Part shown: piece after piece, positions 1-8,254 of the stretch
Layout: each line of letters starts with the position of its first letter
Numbering within the stretch: the first letter of the stretch is position 1
Assembly: GCA_031549105.1 (NCBI GenBank)
Contig: JAVBQK010000062.1
Span: 1 to 61,136, forward strand
Direction: 5' to 3'
Origin: Avichristensenella sp031549105
GTDB lineage: Bacteria > Bacillota > Clostridia > Christensenellales > Aristaeellaceae
DNA length: 61,136 nt
Notes under the pieces: generated by a model
Told to the model about the DNA's origin: nothing
The model's input: only the letters and a program-made list of their open reading frames with translations
Database searches by the model: none
Made by a program: the position numbers and the translations under genes

Positions 1-72
1 TTTTGCTGTCGGGATGTATCCCTTGATTCGTTCCCATTCTTCGTCGGTTACCTCGTACCTCCGTGCTCCCAT
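1..72 (-). CDS. IS5-family transposase, N-terminal fragment cut by window edge
   Basis: Reading the minus strand from an ATG at 72 gives 24 open codons running off the window. They begin MGARRYEVTDEEWERIK, the pattern of the N-terminal domain of IS5/IS4-type transposases (RRYeLtDeeWerI). A G-rich stretch a few bases upstream on the minus strand can serve as ribosome binding site. Only the first residues are visible, so whether the transposase is intact is unknown. Family assignment rests on motif recognition alone. Confidence 0.75.
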   Translation of the reverse strand, partial: MGARRYEVTDEEWERIKGYIPTAK

Positions 73-136
73 TCCACTACCCCCTCGCTAGCAGTTTACC
101 ATACTTTGGGCAGTTTGTGGGTTTTCAGAATGACCC
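1..136 (-). mobile_element. right end of an IS5-like insertion sequence (partial)
   Basis: The transposase start at 72 is followed outward by about 64 bp of non-coding DNA ending in TTTTCAGAATGACCC (about 122-136). This is where the terminal inverted repeat of an IS5-group element would lie, and the next bases are TA, a target seen for some IS5 subgroups. The other end lies outside the window, so the inverted repeat and target duplication cannot be verified. The boundary at 136 is inferred. Confidence 0.5.
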
Positions 137-223
137 TAGTATACACCCTTTCCTGTGTTGCTTTCAAGTCAATGCTGTGACAGATGGAAGATTCAGCGGG
201 TAAAAAAGAATCTGCCTGGGCTA

Positions 224-252
224 TTGACAAAAAGGCGATGGCTGCATATAAT
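224..252 (+). promoter_or_regulatory. consensus sigma-A promoter of the marR-exporter operon
   Basis: TTGACA (224-229), a 17-bp spacer and TATAAT (247-252) match the housekeeping consensus perfectly. Transcription would start near 259, inside the operator at 253-266 and about 40 bp before the marR start. A perfect promoter covered by an operator suits a strongly repressed, inducible unit. Confidence 0.9.
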
Positions 253-266
253 GTAAGCAAACGAAC
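253..266 (+). promoter_or_regulatory. candidate MarR operator 1 (overlaps transcription start)
   Basis: GTAAGCAAACGAAC directly abuts the -10 box. A second near-identical copy lies at 773-786. The palindromic skeleton is GTTnG-N4-CnAAC, with one half-site mismatch in this copy. Binding here would block initiation and give autorepression of the adjacent MarR gene. Confidence 0.65.
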
Positions 267-298
267 AATTAGTAACCTAACATTTGGAGGCGAACAGC

Positions 299-724
299 GT
301 GAAGGAGAGGCGATTGATCGTGTTTGAGGTGAAGGCCCTCAGCAACGAAATCATGCGCTATATGGATAACGCCGCACGGGGGCGCGAGGTGACGGGCATG
401 CAGCGCGGCATCATGCACTTTTTGAGCATGCGCGAGGAGGACACCTACCAGCGCGATGTGGAGGAGGAGTTCCATATCCGGCGCTCGACGGCCAGCGGAA
501 TCCTGGCATTGATGGAGAAAAACGGGCTGATCCTGCGCCTGGATGTGCCGCATGACGCACGGCTGAAGAAGCTGGTACTGACCGACAAGGCGCGGGCGCT
601 GCACCAGGAGGCTTCCATAGAGATCGAAGTGATGGAGAATACCATGGCGCGCGGCATCTCGGAATCGGACCTGGAAGCCTTCTTCCGGGTGGCGGAGCGG
701 ATCAAGAAGAACATCGGCGCGTAG
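299..724 (+). CDS. MarR-family winged-helix transcriptional regulator
   Basis: A 141-residue cytoplasmic DNA-binding protein. A helix-turn-helix and wing follow in order (RRSTASGILALMEKNGLI, then a basic wing with DARLKKLVLTDKA), and a C-terminal helix would form the dimer interface. This matches MarR length and layout. I chose the GTG at 299 because GGAGG (286-290) lies 8 nt before it; the earlier in-frame TTG at 284 overlaps that Shine-Dalgarno site. It lies in the same direction as two exporter genes, with operator-like repeats before itself and before them. It is therefore probably a local repressor that releases on binding a toxic or phenolic ligand; the ligand is unknown. Confidence 0.9.
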   Translation: MKERRLIVFEVKALSNEIMRYMDNAARGREVTGMQRGIMHFLSMREEDTYQRDVEEEFHIRRSTASGILALMEKNGLILRLDVPHDARLKKLVLTDKARALHQEASIEIEVMENTMARGISESDLEAFFRVAERIKKNIGA

Positions 725-729
725 CGTGT

Positions 730-755
730 GGGCTGCTTGTCGGCGCAAGCAGCCC
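730..755 (+). other. intercistronic hairpin between marR and the exporter
   Basis: GGGCTGCTTG and CAAGCAGCCC form a perfect 10-bp stem with a 6-nt loop. No T-tract follows on either strand, so it is not a standard intrinsic terminator. It may stabilise or process the message, or act as a partial barrier between the regulator and exporter genes. Confidence 0.6.
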
Positions 756-772
756 ATAAAAATGATCACAAT

Positions 773-786
773 GTTAGCAAACGAAC
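773..786 (+). promoter_or_regulatory. candidate MarR operator 2, before the exporter genes
   Basis: GTTAGCAAACGAAC has a full GTTnG/CnAAC dyad. It shares 13 of 14 bases with the site at 253-266, and both are preceded by AAT. No good -35 box is visible here, so it could control a weak internal promoter or act as a roadblock. Its position 37 bp before the first exporter ATG supports local control. Confidence 0.6.
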
Positions 787-822
787 TGTAAGGTAAAGAA
801 CAAAATAAAGGAGAAACAGGCA

Positions 823-2553
823 ATGATCAAGAGGCTCGCAAGGAGCATACGCGAATATAAAAAGGCAACAATTCTCTCGCCAATTTTTGTGGCGCTGGAG
901 GTGGTGCTGGAGGTGGTAATCCCGCTGCTGATGGCGGAGCTGATCGACCGGGGCATCGCGGGCGGAGATATGAGCGCGGTGCTGAGGACGGGGATTGTGC
1001 TGCTGCTGTCGGCGCTGGTTGCGCTGGTGTTCGGGCTGTTGTCGGGCAAATACGCCGCCAGCGCGTCGGCGGGGTTTGCCAAGAACCTGCGCGGGGATAT
1101 GTATAGAAATATCCAGGAGTTTTCATTTTCCAATATTGATAAGTACGAGACGAGCGGTCTGGTGACCCGACTGACGACGGACGTAACCAACGTGCAGAAC
1201 GCATTCCAGATGCTGGTGCGCATCGCGGTGCGCGCGCCGATCATGATCGTGCTGTCGCTGATCTCGGCGTTTAGCATCAGTGCAAACCTGTCGCTGATAT
1301 TCCTCTGCGCGCTGCCGGTGTTGGGCGGCGGCATCTACCTTATCATGCGAAACGCTCACCCGATCATCACCAAAGCGATCCGGCTGTACGACCGGCTGAA
1401 CACCGTGGTGCAGGAAAACCTGCGCGGTATTCGCGTGGTGAAGTCGTTCACACGGGAGAACCACGAGACGGAGAAGTTTGAGGGCGTATCGGGAGAAATC
1501 CATGACAGCTATGTGAAGGCAGAGCGCCTGATCGCGTTCAACAGCCCACTGATGCAGTTTTGTATGTACGGCGCAACACTGCTGATCTCCTGGCTCGGCG
1601 CGCAGCTGATTGTGGGCGGCAGCCTGACGACCGGCCAGCTGACCAGCCTGATCTCGTATATGTCGCAGATCCTGGGCAGCCTGATGATGTTCTCGATGGT
1701 GCTGCTGATGATGGTGATTTCGATGCCGTCCGCACGGCGTATCGTGGAGGTGCTCGACGAGCAGAGCGATATTCGCAATGGCGAGAAGCCGATTACGGCA
1801 GTGAAAGATGGGTCGATCGCGTTTGAGAACGTCTCTTTCCGCTACGGGGGCGACGCGGACTGCCTCAGCGGCGTCAGCTTTCAGGTGGAATCCGGCCAGG
1901 TGCTAGGGATACTGGGCGGCACCGGCAGCGGCAAGAGCACGCTGGCGCAGCTGATCCCCAGGCTCTACGACCCGACAGAAGGTGTCGTCAAGGTGGGCGG
2001 AAACGATGTGCGCGGTTACGACTTGGATGCGCTTAGGGCACAGGTGGCGATGGTGCTGCAGAAGAATGAGCTATTCAGCGGCACGGTCAAGGAGAACCTG
2101 CGCTGGGGAAACCCGGACGCCACCGATGCGGGGCTGGTTCATGCCTGCGAGATTGCGCAGGCGGACGCGTTCATCATGCAGTTTCCGGATGGATATGACA
2201 CAAAGATCGAGCAGGGCGGCGCGAACCTCTCCGGCGGGCAGAAGCAGCGGCTGTGTATCGCCCGCGCGCTGCTGAAGAATCCGGTCATCCTGATCCTGGA
2301 TGACTCCACCAGCGCCGTGGATACCAAGACCGATGCGCATATCCGCAGGGCGCTGCAAGAGGAAGTGCCGCAGATGACGCAGGTGATCATCGCGCAGCGC
2401 GTGTCGTCAATCCGGCATGCGGATAAGATTCTGGTGCTGGATGAAGGCCGGGTTGAGTCCATCGGCACCCATGACGAACTGATCAAAACCAGCCCCATCT
2501 ACCGGGAAGTGTACCAGTCGCAGACAAAGGGGGAAGAAGAAAATGCAGCGTAA
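823..2553 (+). CDS. heterodimeric ABC exporter, half-transporter with degenerate ATP site
   Basis: 576 residues: an N-terminal six-helix exporter membrane domain (about 15-310) fused to a nucleotide-binding domain. Walker A is GGTGSGKST (365-373) and the signature LSGGQ is intact (469-473). The catalytic Glu after Walker B is Asp (ILDDSTSAVD, D494) and the switch His is Gln (IIAQR, Q525). These are the substitutions known in the degenerate subunit TM287 of the TM287/TM288 exporter. The partner gene overlaps by 11 nt and has the canonical residues, so the two should form one heterodimer. Substrate unknown; MarR control suggests drug or metabolite efflux. Start ATG has AAAGGAG upstream. Confidence 0.93.
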   Translation: MIKRLARSIREYKKATILSPIFVALEVVLEVVIPLLMAELIDRGIAGGDMSAVLRTGIVLLLSALVALVFGLLSGKYAASASAGFAKNLRGDMYRNIQEFSFSNIDKYETSGLVTRLTTDVTNVQNAFQMLVRIAVRAPIMIVLSLISAFSISANLSLIFLCALPVLGGGIYLIMRNAHPIITKAIRLYDRLNTVVQENLRGIRVVKSFTRENHETEKFEGVSGEIHDSYVKAERLIAFNSPLMQFCMYGATLLISWLGAQLIVGGSLTTGQLTSLISYMSQILGSLMMFSMVLLMMVISMPSARRIVEVLDEQSDIRNGEKPITAVKDGSIAFENVSFRYGGDADCLSGVSFQVESGQVLGILGGTGSGKSTLAQLIPRLYDPTEGVVKVGGNDVRGYDLDALRAQVAMVLQKNELFSGTVKENLRWGNPDATDAGLVHACEIAQADAFIMQFPDGYDTKIEQGGANLSGGQKQRLCIARALLKNPVILILDDSTSAVDTKTDAHIRRALQEEVPQMTQVIIAQRVSSIRHADKILVLDEGRVESIGTHDELIKTSPIYREVYQSQTKGEEENAA

Positions 2554-4441
2554 CCAGAATAATGAAAAGAGAAGAGGTCCCGAGAACGCGCTGGGCACAG
2601 CCAAGCGGCTCATCGGGGAAATTGCCGGCAAGTACAGGGCGCACCTCATTGCAGTATTCGCGGGCATTCTCGTCAGCGCGGGCGCGTCGGTGCTGGGGTC
2701 GACATTCTTGCAGACGCTGATTGACGACTATATCGCGCCGCTGATCGGCAGCGCGAACCCCGCGTACGGCGCGCTGCTGGGCGCGATCGTGATGATGGGC
2801 GGCATCTACCTGGTGGGCATCCTGGCGACGTTCCTGTATAACCGGCTGATGGTCAGCGTATCGCAGGGTACGCTCAAGAACATGCGCGACCGGATGTTCG
2901 GGCACATGGAGTCGCTGCCGGTGCGCTACTTTGACCAGAACCAGGTTGGCGACATCATGAGCCGCTATACGAACGACATCGACACGCTCCGGCAGATGAT
3001 CTCGCAGAGCCTGCCACAGCTGATCAGTTCGCTGATCACGATCGTGTTCGTGCTCTGCGCGATGCTGTCGATGAGCTGGGTGCTGACGTTGGTGGTGCTG
3101 GTGATGATGGTAGTCATCTGGAAGGTGAGTGGGTATGTGACGGGGAAGAGCGCCACTCACTTCAAGCGCCAACAGAAGGCGATCGGCGCGGTGAATGGGT
3201 ATGTGGAGGAGTTGATCGGCGGGCAGAAGGTGGTCAAGGTATTCGGCTACGAGGACCGCGCGGTCACGCAGTTCGGTGCGCTCAATGATGAGCTGGCTTC
3301 CAGCGCAACGCAGGCCAATACCTACGGCAACATTCTGATGCCGCTGCTGGGGAACCTGGGCTATCTGCAGTATGTGTTGATCGCAATCGTTGGCGGCGCG
3401 CTGGCGTTCTCCGGCGCGGGCAGCGGGCTGACACTGGGCGCGATCGCCTCGTTCCTGCTGCTCAGTCGGTCGATGAGCATGCCGATCAGCCAGATTGCGC
3501 AGCAGATCAACTCGGTCATCATGGCGCTGGCCGGGGCGGAGCGCATCTTTAACCTCCTTGACGAGCAGCCGGAGGAGGACGGCGGCTATGTGACGCTGGT
3601 GAATGCGGAGCGCGCGGCGGACGGAACCCTGCGGGAGGCACGGGAACGCACGGGACTGTGGGCATGGAAGCACCCGCACGGCGACGGCAGCGTGACGTAT
3701 ACGGAGCTGCGCGGCGATGTCCGCTTTGAGCATGTGGACTTTGGCTACACGGATGAAAAGCAGGTCCTGCGGGATATCACGCTGTTCGCGAAACCCGGCC
3801 AGAAGGTGGCGTTAGTGGGTGCGACCGGCGCGGGCAAGACGACGATTACCAACCTGCTGAACCGCTTTTATGATATCAGCGCCGGGAAGATCCGGTACGA
3901 CGGCATCAACATCCAGAAGATCAAGAAGCCCGACCTGAGGCGGAGCTTGGGCATCGTCTTGCAGGATACGCACCTGTTCACCGGCACCGTGATGGACAAC
4001 ATCCGCTATGGGAAGCCGGACGCTGCGGACGAAGAAGTGATCGCCGCCGCGAAGCTGGTGAACGCACATGGGTTCATCTCGCGGCTGCCCAGCGGATACC
4101 AGACTGTGATTGCCGGAGACGGCGCAGGCCTGTCGCAGGGCCAGAAGCAGCTGATCTCCATCGCCCGTGCGGCGGCGGCCGATCCGCCGGTGATGATCCT
4201 GGACGAGGCGACCAGCTCCATCGATACGCGTACCGAGGCAATCGTGCAGCGCGGCATGGATGCGCTGATGAAGGGCAGAACCGTGTTCGTGATTGCGCAC
4301 CGGCTCTCGACAATCCAGAACGCCGATGTGATCCTGGTGATGGATGGTGGGCAGATTATTGAGCGCGGAAACCATGAGGAACTGCTTGCGGAGCGGGGTG
4401 CGTACTATCAGCTGTATACTGGAGGGCTGGACGCGGCGTAA
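2543..4441 (+). CDS. heterodimeric ABC exporter, catalytic half-transporter
   Basis: 632 residues: six-helix exporter domain (about 30-340) then an ATPase domain. Walker A is GATGAGKTT (426-434), the signature is LSQGQ (530-534), Walker B ends in a normal catalytic Glu (ILDEATSSID, E555) and the switch His is present (IAHRLSTI, H586). It therefore supplies the hydrolysing ATP site of the pair, like TM288. A roughly 55-residue linker between membrane and ATPase domains (RAADGTLREARERTG region) is longer than usual. It starts inside the end of the preceding gene (11-nt overlap), indicating translational coupling and equal amounts of the two subunits. Confidence 0.93.
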   Translation: MQRNQNNEKRRGPENALGTAKRLIGEIAGKYRAHLIAVFAGILVSAGASVLGSTFLQTLIDDYIAPLIGSANPAYGALLGAIVMMGGIYLVGILATFLYNRLMVSVSQGTLKNMRDRMFGHMESLPVRYFDQNQVGDIMSRYTNDIDTLRQMISQSLPQLISSLITIVFVLCAMLSMSWVLTLVVLVMMVVIWKVSGYVTGKSATHFKRQQKAIGAVNGYVEELIGGQKVVKVFGYEDRAVTQFGALNDELASSATQANTYGNILMPLLGNLGYLQYVLIAIVGGALAFSGAGSGLTLGAIASFLLLSRSMSMPISQIAQQINSVIMALAGAERIFNLLDEQPEEDGGYVTLVNAERAADGTLREARERTGLWAWKHPHGDGSVTYTELRGDVRFEHVDFGYTDEKQVLRDITLFAKPGQKVALVGATGAGKTTITNLLNRFYDISAGKIRYDGINIQKIKKPDLRRSLGIVLQDTHLFTGTVMDNIRYGKPDAADEEVIAAAKLVNAHGFISRLPSGYQTVIAGDGAGLSQGQKQLISIARAAAADPPVMILDEATSSIDTRTEAIVQRGMDALMKGRTVFVIAHRLSTIQNADVILVMDGGQIIERGNHEELLAERGAYYQLYTGGLDAA

Positions 4442-4509
4442 GCCGCACCGCCCTTGCAATCCTTCCCATATACGCGTATGATAGTGTCCAGAGGGGAGGT
4501 TGCGTAAGT

Positions 4510-5394
4510 ATGCCGGATGAGGTTACCACCGCGTTTCAGAATCTCTCTCAGGAACTTGATACGTGGCAGAAGAATACATTTGTCAACGGCATCTGGTACA
4601 CCCTCCTGTACGCGGCGATTATCGGCGTGGTTACAGCGACGCTCATCCGGGTGCTGTCGCGCTTCTTCAAGAAAAAAGAGCAGGGGAACCTGAAATTCTT
4701 TTACCGGCTGATCTATGTGGTGATCATCTTTATCAGCGTCTGCATGGTACTGATGACGATTACGCCGCTGCGGTCGATGGGCACGACGCTGCTGGCTGGG
4801 TCCGGACTTGTTGCGGTGGTCATCGGTCTTGCGGCGCAGGCAACGCTGGCGAATATTTTCAGCGGTATATCGATTGGAGCGAGCAAGCCCTTTCTCATCG
4901 GCGAGCAGATCGAGGTTGTGGGGCAGAACATCGTTGGGTTCGTGACGGAGATTAGCCTGCGCCAGACGGTGATCCGCGACTTTAACAACAAACGGATTGC
5001 CATACCCAACAGCGTGATTGATAAGGAGATCATCCGCACGTCGCAGCTGGGCGATTCGCGTGCCATCTGTAACTTTCTGTTGGTCAGCGTGGGGTATGGC
5101 ACGGATGTCGAGCAAGCGATTGGCTTCATCCGGCAGGCGGCGCTTGCCCACCCGGACTTTCTGGATGTGCGGACGGAGGAGCAGATACAGGCCGGCGCGC
5201 AGAAAGATGTCGCCGTCGCCGTGGTAAACCTCGGCCCCTCGTCAATCGACCTGCGCGCGTCCATTTGGTCGAAGGATGCGGGGACGGGGTTCATGATGCT
5301 ATCGGACCTGCGGCGTACGATCGCCAAAGGGTTCACCGAAGGGGCGCTGGTGCCGCCGGTTTCGTATTACGATGTGGCGCTGCGCGAGAAATGA
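4510..5394 (+). CDS. MscS-family small-conductance mechanosensitive channel
   Basis: 294 residues. Three membrane helices occupy the first half. The third is the Gly/Ala-rich pore helix (GLAAQATLANIFSGISI), followed by the conserved beta-domain segment AIPNSVIDKEIIRT. The rest forms the cytoplasmic vestibule. Length fits the minimal MscS type that releases solutes on hypo-osmotic shock. It starts 68 nt after the exporter with its own AGGGGAGG ribosome binding site and ends at a strong terminator, so it may be the last gene of the same transcript or have its own promoter. Confidence 0.92.
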   Translation: MPDEVTTAFQNLSQELDTWQKNTFVNGIWYTLLYAAIIGVVTATLIRVLSRFFKKKEQGNLKFFYRLIYVVIIFISVCMVLMTITPLRSMGTTLLAGSGLVAVVIGLAAQATLANIFSGISIGASKPFLIGEQIEVVGQNIVGFVTEISLRQTVIRDFNNKRIAIPNSVIDKEIIRTSQLGDSRAICNFLLVSVGYGTDVEQAIGFIRQAALAHPDFLDVRTEEQIQAGAQKDVAVAVVNLGPSSIDLRASIWSKDAGTGFMMLSDLRRTIAKGFTEGALVPPVSYYDVALREK

Positions 5395-5420
5395 AAGGGG
5401 CTGCCGTGGCAGCCCCTTTT
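5394..5420. terminator. bidirectional intrinsic terminator between convergent genes
   Basis: AAAGGGGCTGC and GCAGCCCCTTTT form a stem with a 4-nt loop and a T-run after it on the plus strand. The run of A before it gives T after the stem on the minus strand. It sits between the mscS stop and the rhamnosidase stop at 5432. Confidence 0.88.
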
Positions 5421-5431
5421 ACTTGTGACCC

Positions 5432-8218
5432 TTACCGCTCAATCTGCCCGAGCTTCACGTCAAGCGCCTCTACCTGGCCAGCATCGCCCTGCTTGTAGGC
5501 GGCCAGCAACTGCACAATACTCATGCTCCGCAGCGTGGACGGCATGTTGCCAATCGAGGGGAACGCCTCCTCCACCAGCGCCCTTGCTGCATCATGGCGC
5601 AGCAATTCGTCCACCGACATATGAACGCTCAGTGTATTCCGCAGCGGTTTCGTCGCCTCATAGGACACCTTGTATTCGCCTGCGGGGAGGTAGCATACGC
5701 CATCCCGCACGTCTGCGAACATCGGGTTCGCATGGTCCGCGAAGAGGGCATCCGGGGCATACGGCAGGACAAGCTCCGCCTCGCAATCGAAGGGGACGGT
5801 AATCGAAAGCTCCAACCCCTTGTCGCCGATGACCTTCCACGCCACCTTATAGGTGCCCGCCGCCGAGGGATACTCCGCCTCCAGATGGCCCAGCTTGTAA
5901 GACGGTTTCGGCGCGATCCGCGCCCTGCGGAAGCCGGGTGCATCCTCGATGGGGTTGATGCCCATCGCGTGCCGGTACAGCCACTCCACGATGGAGCCGT
6001 AGGCGTAATGGTTGAGGCTGTTCATGCCAGTGGAAGAGATGCTGCCATCCGGCAGTACGCTGTTCCACCGCTCCCAAATCGTCGTCGCGCCCAGCTTCAC
6101 CGAGTACAGCCAGCCAGGGTATTCTTCGTTGAGCAGCAGGCTATAGGCGAGGTCATCGAAGCCCTCCTCGGACAGCTGGTTGCAGAGAATCGGCGTGCCG
6201 ACAAAGCCGGTCTTCAGCTTGCCACCGCTTTCCTTGAACTTCCGCAGGAGCGCGGCGCGCGTCTTCTCGCGGTCGTCCGACAGGTTATGCCGGAGCGTCA
6301 GCAGCAGCGCCGTCTGGGTATCGATGCAGCACCGGCCTGTCGCCGAGTAGAACTCGTCCCGCAGGCCCTGGCGCACCTTTGCGCAGAGGGCTTCATACTG
6401 CGCGGCATCGTCTTCCTTGCCCAGCAGGCGCGCGGCCTTGGCCACCAGCTCCGCGCTGTACGCATAGTAGACATCCGCGATAAGGCCCACATCCGTGCCG
6501 CCCCAGACTTGATCCGAGCCGCCCGCTGGGTTATCCAGCGCCAGCCAGTCGCCATAGTGGAACGAGTCACGCCAGGCATGATTGTCACCATCGATCCGCC
6601 TAAGCGCATCCACCCAGTCTTTCATGCTCTGGTACTGGTCTGCGAGGATTGACAGGTCGCCGTAAAACATGTACAGGGTCCACGGGATGATGCACGCCGC
6701 GTCGCTCCAGACGGTGGAGGTCCGCGTCTGGTGGAAGGAGGGGATTACGATCGGCACCTGGCCGCCGTGTTCCCTCTGTTCGGTCTCCATGTCGTGCAGG
6801 TACTTGCGGAAGAAGGCATAGCTATCGCGCAGGAAGCAGGCCGTGGGGCTGAAAACCTGCGCGTCGCCGGTCCAGCCCATGCGCTCGTCACGCTGCGGGC
6901 AGTCGGTCGGCACATCCAGGAAGTTGCCCTTCAGGCCCCATTCGGTGTTGGAGATCAACTGGTTGACCAGGGCGCTGCCGGTCGTCATGCTGCCTGCCCT
7001 CGGCAGTGCGGAGTAGAGCGCCAGGCCGGTAAAGTCCTCGGCGCGGAGGTTTGCCATGCCCTCTATCTTCACAAAGCGGTAGCCGTAGAAGGTGAAATGC
7101 GGCTGCAGCACGCGCTCCCGGCCGTCGGAGATGTAGATATATTCAGCCAGCGCGCTGCGGAGGTTGTCCCGGTAGAAGTTGCCGCCCTGCAAAATCTCGC
7201 CAAACTGCAGGTGGATCACCGTGCCCTTGGGCTCGTTTACGCGCAGGCGGAAGCTGCCCGCGAAGTTCTGGCCCAGGTCCAGCACCGTCTCCCCGGCGGG
7301 CGTGCGCAGCAGCGCCACGGGGCTGATTTCCTCGTGCACCAGAACCGGGAGACTCAGGCGCGCTACCAGTGGCGCAAGCTTTTCCGTGCTGGGCGAAACT
7401 GCCTCGGGAGCAGTCTCCGCAAGTGTGGCGTCGAACGCCTCGCCGTCGTAGATTGACGATGCGGTGATCCCGCTGCGGCGCACCTGCCAGCTTTCGTCTG
7501 TGCCTAGGACCATCTCACTTCCGTCCGCAAACGTGACGCGCAGCTCGGCGATCAGGTTCCAGCTGTTGCCGTAATGCCCTGGCTGGCCTACGCTGTTCTC
7601 AAAGCCAAATCGCCCCTTGTACCAGCCATTGCCCAGCAGCACGGAAAGCTCGCCGCTTGCCTGCAATTGCTCGGTTACATCGTAGGTCTGGTATTGTAGC
7701 CATTGCTGGTAGTTGTTGCAGTACGGCGTCAGATACTCATCGCCGATCTTTTCGCCATTCCAGTAGGCCTCATAGACGCCCAGGCCGCAGATGTACAGCC
7801 TTGCGCTCTGCACGGGCTGGCCAACGGGGACCGAACGGAAAAACACGGGATGACGGCCGTCGCCCTCCGCGCAGGTGATCCACTGGGCGGCCCATTCTTC
7901 GTCCATCTTGGCGGTCTCAAACCAATTGATGTCGCTTGTGGCTTCCTCGCCCGCGTCACTCTGGACGGATACATCCCAGTAATACCGCGTGCGGGGCGCA
8001 AGCGCGATATCGGCGGGGAAGGCGAGGCTGTCGATGTTGGCGGAGAAGCCGGTATCCAAAATGGGATCGCTAAGGTCAGCGTGCAGCGACACGCGGATGC
8101 GCGCGGCGGCCTGACGCTTGCCCGCGGCCCCAATAACGGTGTACGAAAAAACCGGCCGCTCCATCTGGTATCCCAGCGGAGAGGCCACGTGACAGACCTG
8201 GCAATCGACGATTCTCAT
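5432..8218 (-). CDS. alpha-L-rhamnosidase, GH78
   Basis: 928 residues with no signal peptide, so cytoplasmic. The layout is that of bacterial GH78: N-terminal beta-domains (GNGWYKGRFGF segment), an (alpha/alpha)6 catalytic barrel and a C-terminal beta-domain. The family hallmark DVPTDCPQRDERMGWTGD lies near residues 435-452 and includes the general-acid Glu. A helical tail of about 65 residues (from SVHMSVDELL) follows the last beta-domain. It is the second gene after the AraC regulator on the same strand (36-nt gap, GGAGG before the ATG). It would release terminal L-rhamnose, which the isomerase at 16802-18070 can use. Confidence 0.93.
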   Translation of the reverse strand: MRIVDCQVCHVASPLGYQMERPVFSYTVIGAAGKRQAAARIRVSLHADLSDPILDTGFSANIDSLAFPADIALAPRTRYYWDVSVQSDAGEEATSDINWFETAKMDEEWAAQWITCAEGDGRHPVFFRSVPVGQPVQSARLYICGLGVYEAYWNGEKIGDEYLTPYCNNYQQWLQYQTYDVTEQLQASGELSVLLGNGWYKGRFGFENSVGQPGHYGNSWNLIAELRVTFADGSEMVLGTDESWQVRRSGITASSIYDGEAFDATLAETAPEAVSPSTEKLAPLVARLSLPVLVHEEISPVALLRTPAGETVLDLGQNFAGSFRLRVNEPKGTVIHLQFGEILQGGNFYRDNLRSALAEYIYISDGRERVLQPHFTFYGYRFVKIEGMANLRAEDFTGLALYSALPRAGSMTTGSALVNQLISNTEWGLKGNFLDVPTDCPQRDERMGWTGDAQVFSPTACFLRDSYAFFRKYLHDMETEQREHGGQVPIVIPSFHQTRTSTVWSDAACIIPWTLYMFYGDLSILADQYQSMKDWVDALRRIDGDNHAWRDSFHYGDWLALDNPAGGSDQVWGGTDVGLIADVYYAYSAELVAKAARLLGKEDDAAQYEALCAKVRQGLRDEFYSATGRCCIDTQTALLLTLRHNLSDDREKTRAALLRKFKESGGKLKTGFVGTPILCNQLSEEGFDDLAYSLLLNEEYPGWLYSVKLGATTIWERWNSVLPDGSISSTGMNSLNHYAYGSIVEWLYRHAMGINPIEDAPGFRRARIAPKPSYKLGHLEAEYPSAAGTYKVAWKVIGDKGLELSITVPFDCEAELVLPYAPDALFADHANPMFADVRDGVCYLPAGEYKVSYEATKPLRNTLSVHMSVDELLRHDAARALVEEAFPSIGNMPSTLRSMSIVQLLAAYKQGDAGQVEALDVKLGQIER

Positions 8219-8254
8219 GTGTTTTCCTCCTGTATTGATTCAATGATTGATCGT

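Noticed and set aside
2483..3733. 416-residue minus-strand open frame opposite the second exporter gene
   Set aside because: Composition is His/Arg/Gln-rich shadow sequence caused by high GC. The plus-strand frame has all ABC motifs.
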